Counted from the first letter of the stretch, positions 1 to 8,880 are shown. The stretch is 64,000 nt of DNA from Nostoc linckia NIES-25 (GCF_002368035.1 NZ_AP018222.1:4845074-4909073), one strand, 5' to 3'. Translations and numbers: made by a program. The notes: a model not told the origin generated them from the letters alone.

Positions 1-533
1 ATTTCCGTAGCAATAATATGAGGCTCTTTCAACCAGAATTCCCTTACTGGATCTGTGCGTCCTTGCCACTCTGGCGGCCAGTATTCTTCTGGTGTCAGGT
101 CATCCAGTATAATTAAACCTCCAACCTTTAAAGCATTTATTAGTATCTGAGGTTCAACAACTTTTGCGTTTCCGCCATCAGCAAATAACAAATCAAAAGG
201 AGCATAGTCAAGTAAATCGTGCCAATCGCCTTGAAGTACGCGGACATTAGACTTATGTGCAAATAAGTGTTGCACAAGTGTGGCGCGATCGCCATTGCTC
301 TCTATGGTGATAAATGTACTATCTGGATGTAATGCACTTACAATCCAAGCAGCGCCAAATCCGCAGCCAGTACCAATTTCAGCAATTTGACCTTGTGTGA
401 TTTGGTTGGTGAGGATTTGCAACAAACGACCAACTTCTGGGAGTGAGGATTCGGAAAATTGGAGTTTTGCGGCCAGTACTTGAGCCTGTTCTACTAATGA
501 CGGAATAGAAGCGATCGCACTATAACTCATCAT
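1..533 (-). CDS. SAM-dependent O-methyltransferase, partial (C-terminus outside window)
   Basis: The reverse strand reads open from an ATG ATG pair at 533-528 to the window edge, about 177 residues. The protein begins MMSYSAIASIPSLVEQA. The SAM-binding motif I is visible as AEIGTGCGFGAAWI, followed by an acidic residue after strand 2 (FITIES) and LLFADGGNAK and LIILDDLTPEEYW further on. This is the layout of class I O-methyltransferases of the caffeoyl-CoA/catechol type. The first ATG overlaps the stop of the upstream gene (TAATG), so the two are probably translationally coupled, last in the operon starting at 2901. The substrate is unknown. Confidence 0.8.
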   Translation of the reverse strand, partial: MMSYSAIASIPSLVEQAQVLAAKLQFSESSLPEVGRLLQILTNQITQGQIAEIGTGCGFGAAWIVSALHPDSTFITIESNGDRATLVQHLFAHKSNVRVLQGDWHDLLDYAPFDLLFADGGNAKVVEPQILINALKVGGLIILDDLTPEEYWPPEWQGRTDPVREFWLKEPHIIATE

Positions 534-1258
534 TACTCCTTGACTAAAACTTCCCGTAACATCACAGCTAAATCCTGTAATGCACGTTCGCCATCTCCGA
601 CAAACGTTGTCCCGTGCATTGTTGCTAGGGTACGCGGTTTGAGTGTAGCTAATTCTTTGAGAATGCGATCGGTATGTGTTGTGTATGGTATGTAATTAGG
701 AAAAGGACTTGCTTCATAATTAACTATTGTTTGACGGAACCGCCCAATCACATCAGATTCAGTTATTGGCTCTAAATCTCCAAATTGGTGAAATAGATCT
801 GAGCAAAATAGTGTTTTATTGGTAGTTTCAAAGAATAATCCAGCATCCCAACCGTGAGGAACTTGGGGTGTGTGGTAAAACTGAAAACTATATTTACCAG
901 TGTTTAAAACTTCAGCGTGCTGCATACTTTTGGATGGACGAATGGCAAAATCATCTATGCTGACAAAGCTTGCTAAAGGACTACAAACTGTCTGAGCATT
1001 TGGCGCAATAGCCAGCCATTCATTAAGAGAACCACATTCGTCTGCTTCAAAATGACTAAAACTAATCCAGCGAATTTTTGATGGTTCAAGAATCTTTTCC
1101 ACTGCATCACTTACTAGTGGAAACATCTTCTTAAGACCCGTATGAAACAATAACGGTTGTTCATCCTTAACTAAAAACTGGATAAATTGTAAGTCTACGT
1201 TTGGGTCATAGGTTGAAATGCGGTAGATATCTGGGGCGATTTCAGTAATAGTTGTCAT
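533..1258 (-). CDS. Metallo-beta-lactamase-fold diiron (ODP-type) protein
   Basis: The 241-residue protein starts at MTTITEIAPDIYRIST. A longer frame to 1312 exists but would overlap the gene upstream. It carries the flavodiiron-type metal set rather than the zinc hydrolase HxHxDH motif: H69-x-E71-x-D73 (SHFEADECGS), H135 (PHGWDAG), D154 (FCSDLFHQ) and H215 (ATMHGTTF). In the known family this ODP domain binds two irons and reduces O2 or NO, or serves as a sensor. No flavodoxin domain follows, so an electron partner would have to be separate. It lies 11 bp after the HpxZ-like gene and overlaps the methyltransferase start. The substrate is unknown. Confidence 0.78.
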   Translation of the reverse strand: MTTITEIAPDIYRISTYDPNVDLQFIQFLVKDEQPLLFHTGLKKMFPLVSDAVEKILEPSKIRWISFSHFEADECGSLNEWLAIAPNAQTVCSPLASFVSIDDFAIRPSKSMQHAEVLNTGKYSFQFYHTPQVPHGWDAGLFFETTNKTLFCSDLFHQFGDLEPITESDVIGRFRQTIVNYEASPFPNYIPYTTHTDRILKELATLKPRTLATMHGTTFVGDGERALQDLAVMLREVLVKE

Positions 1259-1269
1259 AATTTTAAAAT

Positions 1270-1668
1270 TTACACAGGTAACAAAGAAACGTGTGCTGAA
1301 ACTACTTTCCATCCTTCGGTAAATCTATACCAAGTCTGGCTTTGTCGCCCGAAACGCTCAACACCATTGATAATGCGGCGAAACTCTAAAGTGACGGTGG
1401 CTGTATCTTTTCCAAATGTTACAACTTTCAGATTTGAAATTTCTCGCTCTATTTTCGGATTTGGTCGAGAGGCGCGAAAGTTACGAATTTCATCGCTACC
1501 ATAAAGATTTTCTGTTACCCCGAAACGCACTACTTCAGGCGCATCCCAAAATAAGCTATCCATGACTTCTAAATTATTATTAGAAAGCGCTTCCTCATAT
1601 TGAAGATATAAATCAGTCACTTCAGCTACAATGCCAGGATCGTTTACTGTGGTCATTGTTGTTACCAA
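1270..1668 (-). CDS. HpxZ/AtzH-like SnoaL-fold protein (DUF3225 type)
   Basis: A 132-residue protein. The start may be M1 (MVTTMTTVNDPG) or M5. It has the NTF2/SnoaL cone fold pattern: an N-terminal helix pair (YLQYEEALSNNNLEVMDSLF), then the conserved W-DAPEVVRFGV and ENLYGSDEIRNFRASRP segments, then beta strands ending QTWYRFTEGWKVVSAHVS. This matches the family of HpxZ (oxalurate catabolism) and AtzH, small proteins usually found beside amidase-type catabolic genes. No amidase lies next to it here. It sits 15 bp after the MFS gene and 11 bp before the diiron protein in an operon-like run. Its role is unproven. Confidence 0.75.
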   Translation of the reverse strand: MVTTMTTVNDPGIVAEVTDLYLQYEEALSNNNLEVMDSLFWDAPEVVRFGVTENLYGSDEIRNFRASRPNPKIEREISNLKVVTFGKDTATVTLEFRRIINGVERFGRQSQTWYRFTEGWKVVSAHVSLLPV

Positions 1669-1683
1669 CTTTTGCTTGTAAGA

Positions 1684-2901
1684 CTAATTATGAACCTTTT
1701 GACGAACCAAATCACGGAAGCTAGAAACTTGTTGCATAAATAAAAATGACCCGACAACACAAACACTAGCAGCCAGAATGACACTATTGGCAGCACCGAT
1801 GTAACTTGCTAGTGCGCCGCCAATGAGATTGCCTATAGGTACTGCACCTGTTGATGTCATGACATAAAGTCCTGTAATTTGACCGCGATTTTCATCAGTA
1901 ACTAATAATTGCAGCAAAGTGCGTCCGGTAATTATCTGCAAAATAAATCCGAAACCAGCCGCCAACAATGAAAGCAACGAAAGCCATAACACATGAGATG
2001 AGGCAAAAATAATCAAACTCAAGCCTAAAAAACCTATTCCGAATGCCAAAACTTTTCCCAATTCAGATACGTTTTTCTGCTTACTTAAGTAGATACCACC
2101 AACTAAGGTTCCCAAACTAGAAGCTGTCATTAAGAAGCCAAACGTATTAGATCCGCCTTGTAAAATTTCCTTAGCAAAAATAGGCCCTAACGCCAGATAA
2201 AATCCCCAAACACAGCAAACTAGAAATGAACCAATCAACACGGTTCTGATTGGTAAGAAGCCGATCGCATACTTGAAACTAGCTTTTAATTCTTCTAAAG
2301 GTTTGCGTTGAGAAGCGATCGCTTTTTTAGGAGCCAGCCGAATCGCGAACAGAGCAATAATTACAGCAATGTAACTAATGCTATCAATAAGAAAACAAAG
2401 TCCTGCTCCCAGGACTCCAATCAATATACCTGCGATCGCCGGCCCAAGCATAGTAGTAACACTCACAAGGGATGAGTAGAGAGCAAAAGCATTACCGAGA
2501 TTTTCCTTACCCACGGTTTCTGGTACAAAAGCTTGGCGAGTCGGAATATCAAAGGCATTAATCGCCCCTAACACCACACCCAGAAATGCAATCTGCCAAA
2601 CGTTAATACTACCGCTCAAAGCCAGCCAAGCTAAAGCCAAAGACCGAAGCATTCCTAGAATTTGGGCAACCAAAAGAATTTGCTGACGGTTCCAGCGATC
2701 GGCGACAATACCACCTACAGGAATCAAAACAAGTGTAGGAATTTGGCTAGCAAAGCCTACCAAACCTAGCAACCAAGCAGAATCGGTGAGCCGATATACC
2801 AGCCAGCTTGTAGCCACCTGTGTCATCGACGTACCAATCAGAGAAATTGCTTGACCTATGTAGAACAGGCGAAAATTTCTCGAATCAAAAGCAATAAGCA
2901 T
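1684..2901 (-). CDS. MFS transporter (EntS/MFS_3 type)
   Basis: A 405-residue protein with about 12 hydrophobic segments. It starts MLIAFDSRNFRLFYIGQAIS and contains the MFS loop 2-3 signature GGIVADRWNRQQIL. The family (enterobactin exporter EntS and macrolide efflux-type MFS) exports small molecules at the inner membrane. It is the first gene of a four-gene minus-strand run (MFS, HpxZ-like, diiron protein, methyltransferase). It is clearly paralogous to the MFS gene at 14492-15871, sharing for example AKEIL.G....GFLMTAS.LG and LIDSISY/LVDSISY. The exported substrate cannot be told from sequence. Confidence 0.85.
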   Translation of the reverse strand: MLIAFDSRNFRLFYIGQAISLIGTSMTQVATSWLVYRLTDSAWLLGLVGFASQIPTLVLIPVGGIVADRWNRQQILLVAQILGMLRSLALAWLALSGSINVWQIAFLGVVLGAINAFDIPTRQAFVPETVGKENLGNAFALYSSLVSVTTMLGPAIAGILIGVLGAGLCFLIDSISYIAVIIALFAIRLAPKKAIASQRKPLEELKASFKYAIGFLPIRTVLIGSFLVCCVWGFYLALGPIFAKEILQGGSNTFGFLMTASSLGTLVGGIYLSKQKNVSELGKVLAFGIGFLGLSLIIFASSHVLWLSLLSLLAAGFGFILQIITGRTLLQLLVTDENRGQITGLYVMTSTGAVPIGNLIGGALASYIGAANSVILAASVCVVGSFLFMQQVSSFRDLVRQKVHN

Positions 2902-2902
2902 A

Positions 2903-3033
2903 GGATTGGGGATTGGGCATGGGGCATTGGGAAGAAGATGGGGGGATAAGGGGATGGGGAGATGGGGGGAAAGAAAAATTAATTACTATCTCCCCATCTC
3001 CCTCATCTCCCCATCTCCCCACCTCCCCACTCC
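2903..3033. repeat. Purine/pyrimidine-rich intergenic hairpin (GGGGAGAT type)
   Basis: A G-rich arm (GGGGATGGGGAGATGGGGGG) is followed, after an AT-rich centre (AAGAAAAATTAATTACTAT), by the complementary C-rich arm (CTCCCCATCTCCC repeated). It can form one long hairpin between the TauE-type and MFS genes. The same repeat style recurs at many intergenic sites in this window. It may act as a transcription barrier or simply be a repeat family. Confidence 0.8.
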
Positions 3034-3810
3034 CTAGCCACGAACAAAAAAGTAGATGGTCATGCTGAAGGCAACAACTAAAACAAATTTCCGAATTAAT
3101 TGGGGTTCAAGTTTACGTGCGTAGTGAGCGCTTAAAAAACCACCTAAAGAACCGCCCACTGCCATTAAAATTGCTTGATGCCAAGCAATTACACCTGCAA
3201 AAATAAAGGGAATAATTGCAATTCCATTGATACAACTGCCTAAAAATGTCTTAAAGGCATTCATTGTATGAATACTTTTGATGCCTAAAAATGATAAAGT
3301 TGCCAACATTAATATTCCTAGACCCGCTCCGAAGAAACCGCCATAAATTGCGATCGCTAATTGAGCCAGCACTAGATGAAATAAAGGTATAGACTCCGGT
3401 GATGATTTTTGACTTTGATGTTGCAACCAATTTCTGAGATAATCGCCAAAGGTAAATACTAATGTTGCCAGAAGTAATAAATAGGGAATCAGCTTTTTAA
3501 ACACATCTGACGATGTATATAATAAAGCCACAGAGCCGATCGTTCCACCAATAAGGCTGATGCCACATAAGAGCAAGAAAACTTCTTTTTTGATGCCTAA
3601 ATCTTTACGATAAGCTCCGGCACTGGCTAAAGATGCTACCCAAATAGCAGTATTATTTGTGGCATTAGCCGCGATAGGCGGCACACCTGTAAATATCAGT
3701 GCTGGAAAAGTAATAAAGCTCCCACCGCCCGCTACAGCATTCAGTCCGCCTGCAATAAAAGCCGTGCTGAACAAAAGTAAGCTATGAATAAATGTTAAAG
3801 ATGGCGGCAT
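3034..3810 (-). CDS. TauE/SafE (TSUP) family permease
   Basis: A 258-residue integral membrane protein with about 8 hydrophobic segments. The N-terminus carries the typical TSUP signature AFIAGGLNAVAGGGSFITFPAL. A second half-repeat (GGFFGAGLGILMLATLSFLG) is also typical. The family includes sulfite, sulfoacetate and organosulfur anion exporters (TauE, SafE). Because desulfonating oxygenases nearby should release sulfite, export of sulfite or a sulfonate is a reasonable inference. The ATG at 3810 is 16 bp after the HAD phosphatase stop, so the two are probably co-transcribed. Confidence 0.85.
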   Translation of the reverse strand: MPPSLTFIHSLLLFSTAFIAGGLNAVAGGGSFITFPALIFTGVPPIAANATNNTAIWVASLASAGAYRKDLGIKKEVFLLLCGISLIGGTIGSVALLYTSSDVFKKLIPYLLLLATLVFTFGDYLRNWLQHQSQKSSPESIPLFHLVLAQLAIAIYGGFFGAGLGILMLATLSFLGIKSIHTMNAFKTFLGSCINGIAIIPFIFAGVIAWHQAILMAVGGSLGGFLSAHYARKLEPQLIRKFVLVVAFSMTIYFFVRG

Positions 3811-3826
3811 TATTTTGAGTGAGAAA

Positions 3827-4483
3827 TTAGAAATTAGGAATTACAAGTCTTGCAATATTTTCTGGGCAATCAGCTATTAAGTCAGCACCATGAGTCTTTA
3901 ACTCTTCCTCAGTTCCATAGCCGTAAGTGACACCAATTGCAGCAATATGATTGCACTTGGCTCCAATCATGTCGTGTTTGCGGTCGCCAACCATCACCAC
4001 ACTAGAAGGTGAAAGGTTTTCTGCGAGTAAAATGTGAGAAATCAAGTCAGCTTTTGCACTCAGAGTGCCATCAAATTCACTACCATAAATGCCATCAAAA
4101 AGCAATGATAAAGAAAAATGTTTAATAATCCGTGTAGCAAAAACCTGTGGTTTGGAAGTAGCAACAAAAGTTTTATATCCAGCAAACCTAATTGCTTTTA
4201 AAGTTTCTACAATCTGCGGATAAAGCAAATTTTCAAATAATCCAATCGTGGAAAAGCGACTCCGATAAAATGAAAGCGCCTTCTCAACTAACGCAATATC
4301 TGAAGTCTTAAGTAACTGCGAAAAACTATCTTTGAGTGGAGGCCCAATACACCAATACAATTCCTCAGCATCTGGTGATTGGTAGCCGAGTTCAGATAGG
4401 GCATACTGAATGCAACGAGTAATACCAAGCTTAGGATCTGTCAATGTTCCATCTAAATCGAAAAGAATAGTATCAATAACCAT
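3827..4483 (-). CDS. HAD-family hydrolase (phosphoglycolate phosphatase-like)
   Basis: A 218-residue protein. Motif I is FDLDGTLTD (D9 nucleophile, D11), motif II is VATSK, and motif IV is VVMVGDRKHDMIGA. The alpha-helical cap between motifs I and II (about residues 18-85) is the C1 type of the Gph/PGP-like subfamily. Such enzymes hydrolyse small phosphate monoesters in the cytoplasm; the substrate cannot be predicted. It precedes the TauE-type permease by 16 bp. Confidence 0.85.
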   Translation of the reverse strand: MVIDTILFDLDGTLTDPKLGITRCIQYALSELGYQSPDAEELYWCIGPPLKDSFSQLLKTSDIALVEKALSFYRSRFSTIGLFENLLYPQIVETLKAIRFAGYKTFVATSKPQVFATRIIKHFSLSLLFDGIYGSEFDGTLSAKADLISHILLAENLSPSSVVMVGDRKHDMIGAKCNHIAAIGVTYGYGTEEELKTHGADLIADCPENIARLVIPNF

Positions 4484-4498
4484 ACTTGCTGGGCAAAC

Positions 4499-4540
4499 CT
4501 CTGCGTAACTCTGCGTTTGACTCTGCGCCCTCTGCGTTTA
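4499..4540. repeat. CTCTGCG-type dispersed repeat
   Basis: Four imperfect copies of CTCTGCG(T) stand side by side upstream of the HAD gene. The same motif in inverted arrangement occurs at 21940-22050, and a partial copy near 29941. It is a dispersed intergenic repeat; no function is seen. Confidence 0.6.
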
Positions 4541-4587
4541 AAAACAAAAGTTTATATACCTCAATTAACTTTTTATAATCTCCAATC

Positions 4588-5622
4588 CTAGTTTTCATTT
4601 TTCCCAATTTTGAGCGATTGAAAAAAGGTTTCTCCACTCAGCAAAGCAATCCCAAAAGTTACAATAATAATACCGATAATTTGAGTCAAGTTTAAAGTTT
4701 CACTAATAATTGCCCAGGCAATTATCGCCGTTAATGCTGGACTACTAGAACCAATTATTGATGCGGTAGTCGCACCAATCATCCGAATTCCCAAATTGTT
4801 TAAAGTGTGCCCAATAAAGCTAATTAAACCAGAAAAAATACTACCAATCCACACAGGTGTCCAGTCCAGTTGAGCAGTAGAAACTGGCCAAAACAATAAA
4901 CTAAGACCAGAGAGTACTAGAGTAGAAGCAAAGCTAATCCAAGTGAAGGGAAGTGGATGAAATTTTTCCAAACATTTTTGGGCAATGACGTTATAAAAAG
5001 CATAAACAATTCCAGCACTAACACTTGCTAAAATACCAATTGCAATGGCACGATCGCTGTGGTTTCCAGAATATTTGGGAATAACAAGAACGCAGCCGAC
5101 TAAAATAATTCCCATCACCAACCAACGGAAAAATGTAGGGCGTTGACCAAAAAATTTCCAGGATAGCAATGCTGTAAACACGGGATAGATGAAGAAAAGG
5201 GTCGTAGCAATTCCGGTGGTAATTAAACCAATAGCAACGTAGAGTAAGGCAATGTAGACAAACATTAATACTCCACAGCTAAACGCTTGAATTAGAACAT
5301 TGCGATGTTGGCGATCGAACAATTCTCGTAACTCTATAAAAGCAGATGGATACAGCTTGAATCCCAGGGATGCCATGAGTGGAACTACAAGTAGCATTCG
5401 CATGAACATCAGCAAAAATGAATTCTGCAAATCCGGTTTAACGTATCCTCCAAGTAAATAGAAATTTAGTACGAGATGTTCTGAAAACAAAACTCGCACA
5501 GTAATGTTGTGAAACGCCAAAACAAAGGAAGATAAAATAACTGTCAGGATGCCTAACACGCAAAAAAGGTTTTTTGAAACCCGATTGTATTGTTGAAACC
5601 ACTGGACTGACAGACCAGACAA
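4588..5622 (-). CDS. EamA/DMT-family permease
   Basis: A 344-residue protein with about 10 hydrophobic segments in two EamA halves (about residues 20-180 and 190-330). Typical features are TTGIATTLFFIYPVFTALLSW in the first half and TTASIIGSSSPALTAIIAW in the second. The DMT superfamily moves metabolites across the inner membrane. The start is 11 bp after the stop of the GST gene, so GST and permease are probably one transcript. The substrate is unknown. Confidence 0.83.
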   Translation of the reverse strand: MSGLSVQWFQQYNRVSKNLFCVLGILTVILSSFVLAFHNITVRVLFSEHLVLNFYLLGGYVKPDLQNSFLLMFMRMLLVVPLMASLGFKLYPSAFIELRELFDRQHRNVLIQAFSCGVLMFVYIALLYVAIGLITTGIATTLFFIYPVFTALLSWKFFGQRPTFFRWLVMGIILVGCVLVIPKYSGNHSDRAIAIGILASVSAGIVYAFYNVIAQKCLEKFHPLPFTWISFASTLVLSGLSLLFWPVSTAQLDWTPVWIGSIFSGLISFIGHTLNNLGIRMIGATTASIIGSSSPALTAIIAWAIISETLNLTQIIGIIIVTFGIALLSGETFFQSLKIGKNEN

Positions 5623-5633
5623 AATTTGAGTTT

Positions 5634-6230
5634 TTAAGACTCTGGTTTCGTCGCTTGTAAGGACGGCCGCCCAGAAAATTCATCATACCATTGAGCAAGT
5701 TGGGGATAGTTCTGTCTCCATTGCAATTCGGGCAGGCGAATCTCTAATCCCAGTGCAGAAGCAAGGGTGATTTGAGCTAGTTTTGGAGTTTGGTCGAGTT
5801 TTTCGGAAATCTTCTCGAAGTAGTCCAGAATTCGCAAAGCACGTGATCGCTCTAACTCAATTATCTTTGGCGATTGCTCGCTTTCGGCACGGAATATCCG
5901 CTCTCGTGCCCAAGTACTAATACCATCGATAAATGCAGTTGCGATTCCTTCAAGCTGCTGCGAAAATCCGTCAGAATCATCAGCAACAACTTTGATTTCC
6001 GGATTTAAGCGATTCAAATAACTGACGATGATTCGCGTTTCACTCAAGATGAATCCGTCATCAGTCGCTAGAGTTGGAACTTTACCTGTCGGGTTGTAAT
6101 TGAGTAATTCGCTATTAGGATCGCGCACCGTAACTTCTTGGAGTTCCACGCGATCGCTTAAATTTAGCTCAATAATTGCAACCCTGGCTATGCGGGCGTA
6201 TTGAGATTTTTCTGTGTAAAAGAGTTTCAT
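5634..6230 (-). CDS. Glutathione S-transferase family protein
   Basis: Start chosen at MKLFYTEKSQYARIARVAII (residue 8 of a longer frame), which matches the canonical GST N-terminus. The protein is about 198 residues. The thioredoxin-fold half includes the cis-proline and GSH-gamma-Glu contact region NPTGKVPTLATDDGFILSETRIIVSYL. The C-terminal helical half follows from about residue 85. GSTs conjugate glutathione or act as glutathione lyases on xenobiotics. A truncated second copy of its first 44 residues lies directly upstream, which points to tandem duplication and decay. It is probably co-transcribed with the EamA permease. Confidence 0.85.
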   Translation of the reverse strand: MKLFYTEKSQYARIARVAIIELNLSDRVELQEVTVRDPNSELLNYNPTGKVPTLATDDGFILSETRIIVSYLNRLNPEIKVVADDSDGFSQQLEGIATAFIDGISTWARERIFRAESEQSPKIIELERSRALRILDYFEKISEKLDQTPKLAQITLASALGLEIRLPELQWRQNYPQLAQWYDEFSGRPSLQATKPES

Positions 6231-6281
6231 AACAAACTGCCATATCCCCAAATCAAGAGCAAAAGTAAAAAATTAAAAAGT

Positions 6282-6416
6282 CTAATGCAGTAAGTCGCTG
6301 TTTGAATCTCGTACAGTGACTTTGTGCATTTCAATGCGATCGCCCAGATTCAGTTCTAGTGCAGTTACCCGTGCTATGCGTGCGTAGGGAGAGTTAGGTG
6401 TATAGAAAAGTTTCAT
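6282..6416 (-). pseudogene. Truncated GST N-terminal remnant
   Basis: An ATG at 6416 opens 44 codons ending in TAG at 6282. The peptide begins MKLFYTPNSPYARIARVTAL and continues LELNLGDRIEMHKVTVRDSN. It aligns residue for residue with positions 1-42 of the adjacent intact GST (MKLFYTEKSQYARIARVAII). The frame stops where the intact gene enters the SELLNYNPTGKVP segment, so the GSH-binding site and helical domain are missing. It is best read as the decayed upstream copy of a tandem duplication. Confidence 0.85.
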
Positions 6417-6445
6417 GAAAAAGTGCGATCGCTCTTTTAGTTAAA

Positions 6446-7819
6446 TTATCTGGAAGCACCCGCCAGTTCTGGAGATGCAACTCTACTGAACTGATTTACA
6501 GGACGAGGTAAACCAAGATTCTCCCGCAAGGTACGCCCTTCATATTCAGTGCGGAATAAACCCCGACGTTGCAGTTCTGGAATTACCAAATCGACAAATT
6601 CATCCAAACCACCAGGTAGCCAAGGCGGCATAATGTTAAATCCATCAGCACCATCGTTAACAAACCAGTCTTCGAGCTGGTCGGCAATTTGCTCTGGTGT
6701 TCCCAAAATTGTCCGATGTCCCCGTGCCCCAGCAATCCACAAATATAATTGCCGGATAGTTAAATTCTCTCTCCGTGCAAGGTCGGTAATTAACTGCAAG
6801 CGACTTTTGCCACCGTTGGTATCTGGCAAATCTGGCAGTGGGCCGTCCAAGGGGTATTTCGATAAATCGTGTCCGCCTATAAGTCCTGAAAGTAACCCTA
6901 ATCCTACCGATGGATGAATCAACTCTTGAAGTTGCTGGTACTTCTCTTTGGCTTCCTCCTCAGTTCTGCCAATTACCGGAAATACACCAGGCATAATCTT
7001 GAGATGGTCAGGCGATCGCCCGTATTTGCTCAGTCTACCTTTGACACTAGAATAAAAATTCTGGGCTTCAGCAAGAGTTTGCTGGGCTGTAAAAATTGCC
7101 TCTGCTGTTTGTGCCGCTAAGTCTTGCCCAGCCTCGGAAGAACCAGCTTGCACAATCACCGGATGCCCTTGAATGGGACGGGCTACATTCAATGGCCCGC
7201 GCACTGAGAAATGTTTACCTTTATGATTGGGAATGTGTAGCTTATCAGGGTCGAAATAAATACCTGATTCTTTATCGCGTAAAAAAGCTTCATCTTCCCA
7301 ACTGTCCCAAAGCTTGGAAGTAACTTCTAAAAATTCCCTCGCTCTTTCATAACGCAGTGCGTGTTCTAAATGTTCTTCTCGGCTGAAGTTTTTCGCTGCG
7401 GCTTCAGCAGACGAGGTGACAACATTCCATCCCGCACGCCCACCGCTCAAGTAATCTAGCGAAGCAAACTTACGAGCGAGGTGGAAGGGTTCGTCATAAG
7501 TAGTTGACGCCGTTGCCACCAACCCAATATGCTCTGTGACTACAGATAGTGCCGATAATAAAGTTAGCGGTTCAAAGTGGACGCTGAATTGTCCCGAACG
7601 ACTAAAAGCTTCTCTTCCTTTTCCTTGATCCCAAACAGCTAAACCATCTGCAAGAAAGAGCATATCAAACTTACCGCGTTCGGCTGTCTGTGCCAGTCGC
7701 TTGTAATGCTGAAAATTCAGGCCTCCGTCCGCTTGAGAGTTGGGGTGTCGCCAAGCCGCTACGTGATGACCTGAACCTGGTAAAAACGCACCTAATTTAA
7801 TTTGTTTTTTCTGACTCAT
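6446..7819 (-). CDS. Flavin-dependent monooxygenase, DszA/NtaA/SnaA (LLM) family
   Basis: A 457-residue luciferase-like protein. It begins MSQKKQIKLGAFLPGSGHHVAAWRHP. Other family features are DMLFLADGLAVW, TEHIGLVATASTTYDEPFHLARKFASLDYLS and GRAGWNVVTSS (flavin site), with HPVIVQAGSSEAGQ and GTPEQIADQLEDWFVNDGADGFNI near the C-terminus. Known members (DszA, NtaA, SfnG-like enzymes) use reduced FMN from a separate reductase to oxygenate sulfones, chelators or dimethyl sulfone. With the TauD and SDR genes upstream it probably attacks an organosulfur substrate. The exact substrate is not deducible. Confidence 0.88.
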   Translation of the reverse strand: MSQKKQIKLGAFLPGSGHHVAAWRHPNSQADGGLNFQHYKRLAQTAERGKFDMLFLADGLAVWDQGKGREAFSRSGQFSVHFEPLTLLSALSVVTEHIGLVATASTTYDEPFHLARKFASLDYLSGGRAGWNVVTSSAEAAAKNFSREEHLEHALRYERAREFLEVTSKLWDSWEDEAFLRDKESGIYFDPDKLHIPNHKGKHFSVRGPLNVARPIQGHPVIVQAGSSEAGQDLAAQTAEAIFTAQQTLAEAQNFYSSVKGRLSKYGRSPDHLKIMPGVFPVIGRTEEEAKEKYQQLQELIHPSVGLGLLSGLIGGHDLSKYPLDGPLPDLPDTNGGKSRLQLITDLARRENLTIRQLYLWIAGARGHRTILGTPEQIADQLEDWFVNDGADGFNIMPPWLPGGLDEFVDLVIPELQRRGLFRTEYEGRTLRENLGLPRPVNQFSRVASPELAGASR

Positions 7820-7858
7820 TTTTTATTTCTACAAAAACTCACTTATGCTTTTTTAAGT

Positions 7859-7966
7859 TGGGCATGAGGCAAGCAGGGAGTGTGGGAGGTGTGGGAGGAT
7901 AGGGAAGAAATCTTTCCCCCCACACTCCCCACACCTCCCCATCTCCCCATCCCCCCATCTCCCCCT
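7859..7966. repeat. Purine/pyrimidine-rich intergenic hairpin
   Basis: A G-rich arm (GGGAGTGTGGGAGGTGTGGG) and a C-rich arm (CCCCACACTCCCCACACCTC) flank the centre GAAGAAATCTTTC. It is almost the same element as at 8910-9066, so the two intergenic regions on either side of the TauD gene share a repeat. Confidence 0.8.
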
Positions 7967-8880
7967 TAAACCGCGACTGCCTCGCGTCGGTTGTATGCAG
8001 AAGAGTCACCCTTGATGGCTTGACTTTTCTTACCATCAATACCCACTGGAGTGTCACCAACAATTGTCACTCGCTGAACGTGGCGGGCTTGGTTGCCGTA
8101 ATCAGCAACTGCGTAGTGTTGAGTAGCGCGGTTGTCCCAGAATGCCACATCACCAACTTGCCAACGCCAACGAACTGTATTTTCGGGACGGGTTACGTAA
8201 GCTTGGAATAGTCTTAAAATATCGTCCGATTCAGTCGTTGATAGGCCGCGGAACTGGCGAACAAAGCCACCAATAAATAACCCACGTTCCCCAGATTCAG
8301 GATGAACCCGTACAACTGGGTGAAGCGTCTCATATACCGTCGAGGTGAAAATAGCCCGTTGAGCCTTCACATCTTCAGGGAGGTCAAATCCAGTTGCATA
8401 GTCATAGGCGTTACTATGTACTGCCCAAAGCTCATCTGCAAGACTACGCAGATGGTTTGGTAAATCTTGGTACGCAGTCACAGAGTTAGCCCAGATAGTA
8501 TCGCCTCCAACTGGAGGAATGACAAGTGCCCGCAAAATAGAGCCAAGGGGAGGACGGTCTACAAATGTTACATCAGTGTGCCAGCTGTTGGCACGGGAAG
8601 TAGTTTTACCGTAATTCAAATCCAGAACTTCTGGGTTGTCTGGAAGTGAGGGAACGGTAGGATGAGCTGTAGTGACTTCACCGAAACGGCGAGCGAAAGC
8701 TACCTGTCCATTAGCATTGAGTTGATTTTGATCGCGGAAGAAAATTACCTTGTATTCAACTAAAGTCTTGCGAATATCACTGATAATTTCGTCGCTGAGG
8801 TTGCTACTCAAATTAACGCCAATGATTTCGGCACCGATACGTCCAGCAACTGGTTTGATGTCAAAGTGTTGAGAAGTCAT
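7966..8880 (-). CDS. TauD/TfdA-family Fe(II)/2-oxoglutarate dioxygenase
   Basis: A 304-residue protein. The iron facial triad is visible: H101-T-D103 in NSWHTDVTFVDRPP and H255 in WDNRATQHYAVADY. The 2-oxoglutarate-binding arginine is R266 or R270 in ARHVQRVTIVGD. The N-terminal VAGRIGAEIIGVNLS is typical. Known members hydroxylate taurine, alkyl sulfates, alkanesulfonates or phenoxyacetates next to the heteroatom, so the product collapses to sulfite (or sulfate) and an aldehyde. It lies between the SDR and the DszA-like monooxygenase, all on the minus strand. A paralog-level relative is at 47216-48079. Confidence 0.9.
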   Translation of the reverse strand: MTSQHFDIKPVAGRIGAEIIGVNLSSNLSDEIISDIRKTLVEYKVIFFRDQNQLNANGQVAFARRFGEVTTAHPTVPSLPDNPEVLDLNYGKTTSRANSWHTDVTFVDRPPLGSILRALVIPPVGGDTIWANSVTAYQDLPNHLRSLADELWAVHSNAYDYATGFDLPEDVKAQRAIFTSTVYETLHPVVRVHPESGERGLFIGGFVRQFRGLSTTESDDILRLFQAYVTRPENTVRWRWQVGDVAFWDNRATQHYAVADYGNQARHVQRVTIVGDTPVGIDGKKSQAIKGDSSAYNRREAVAV

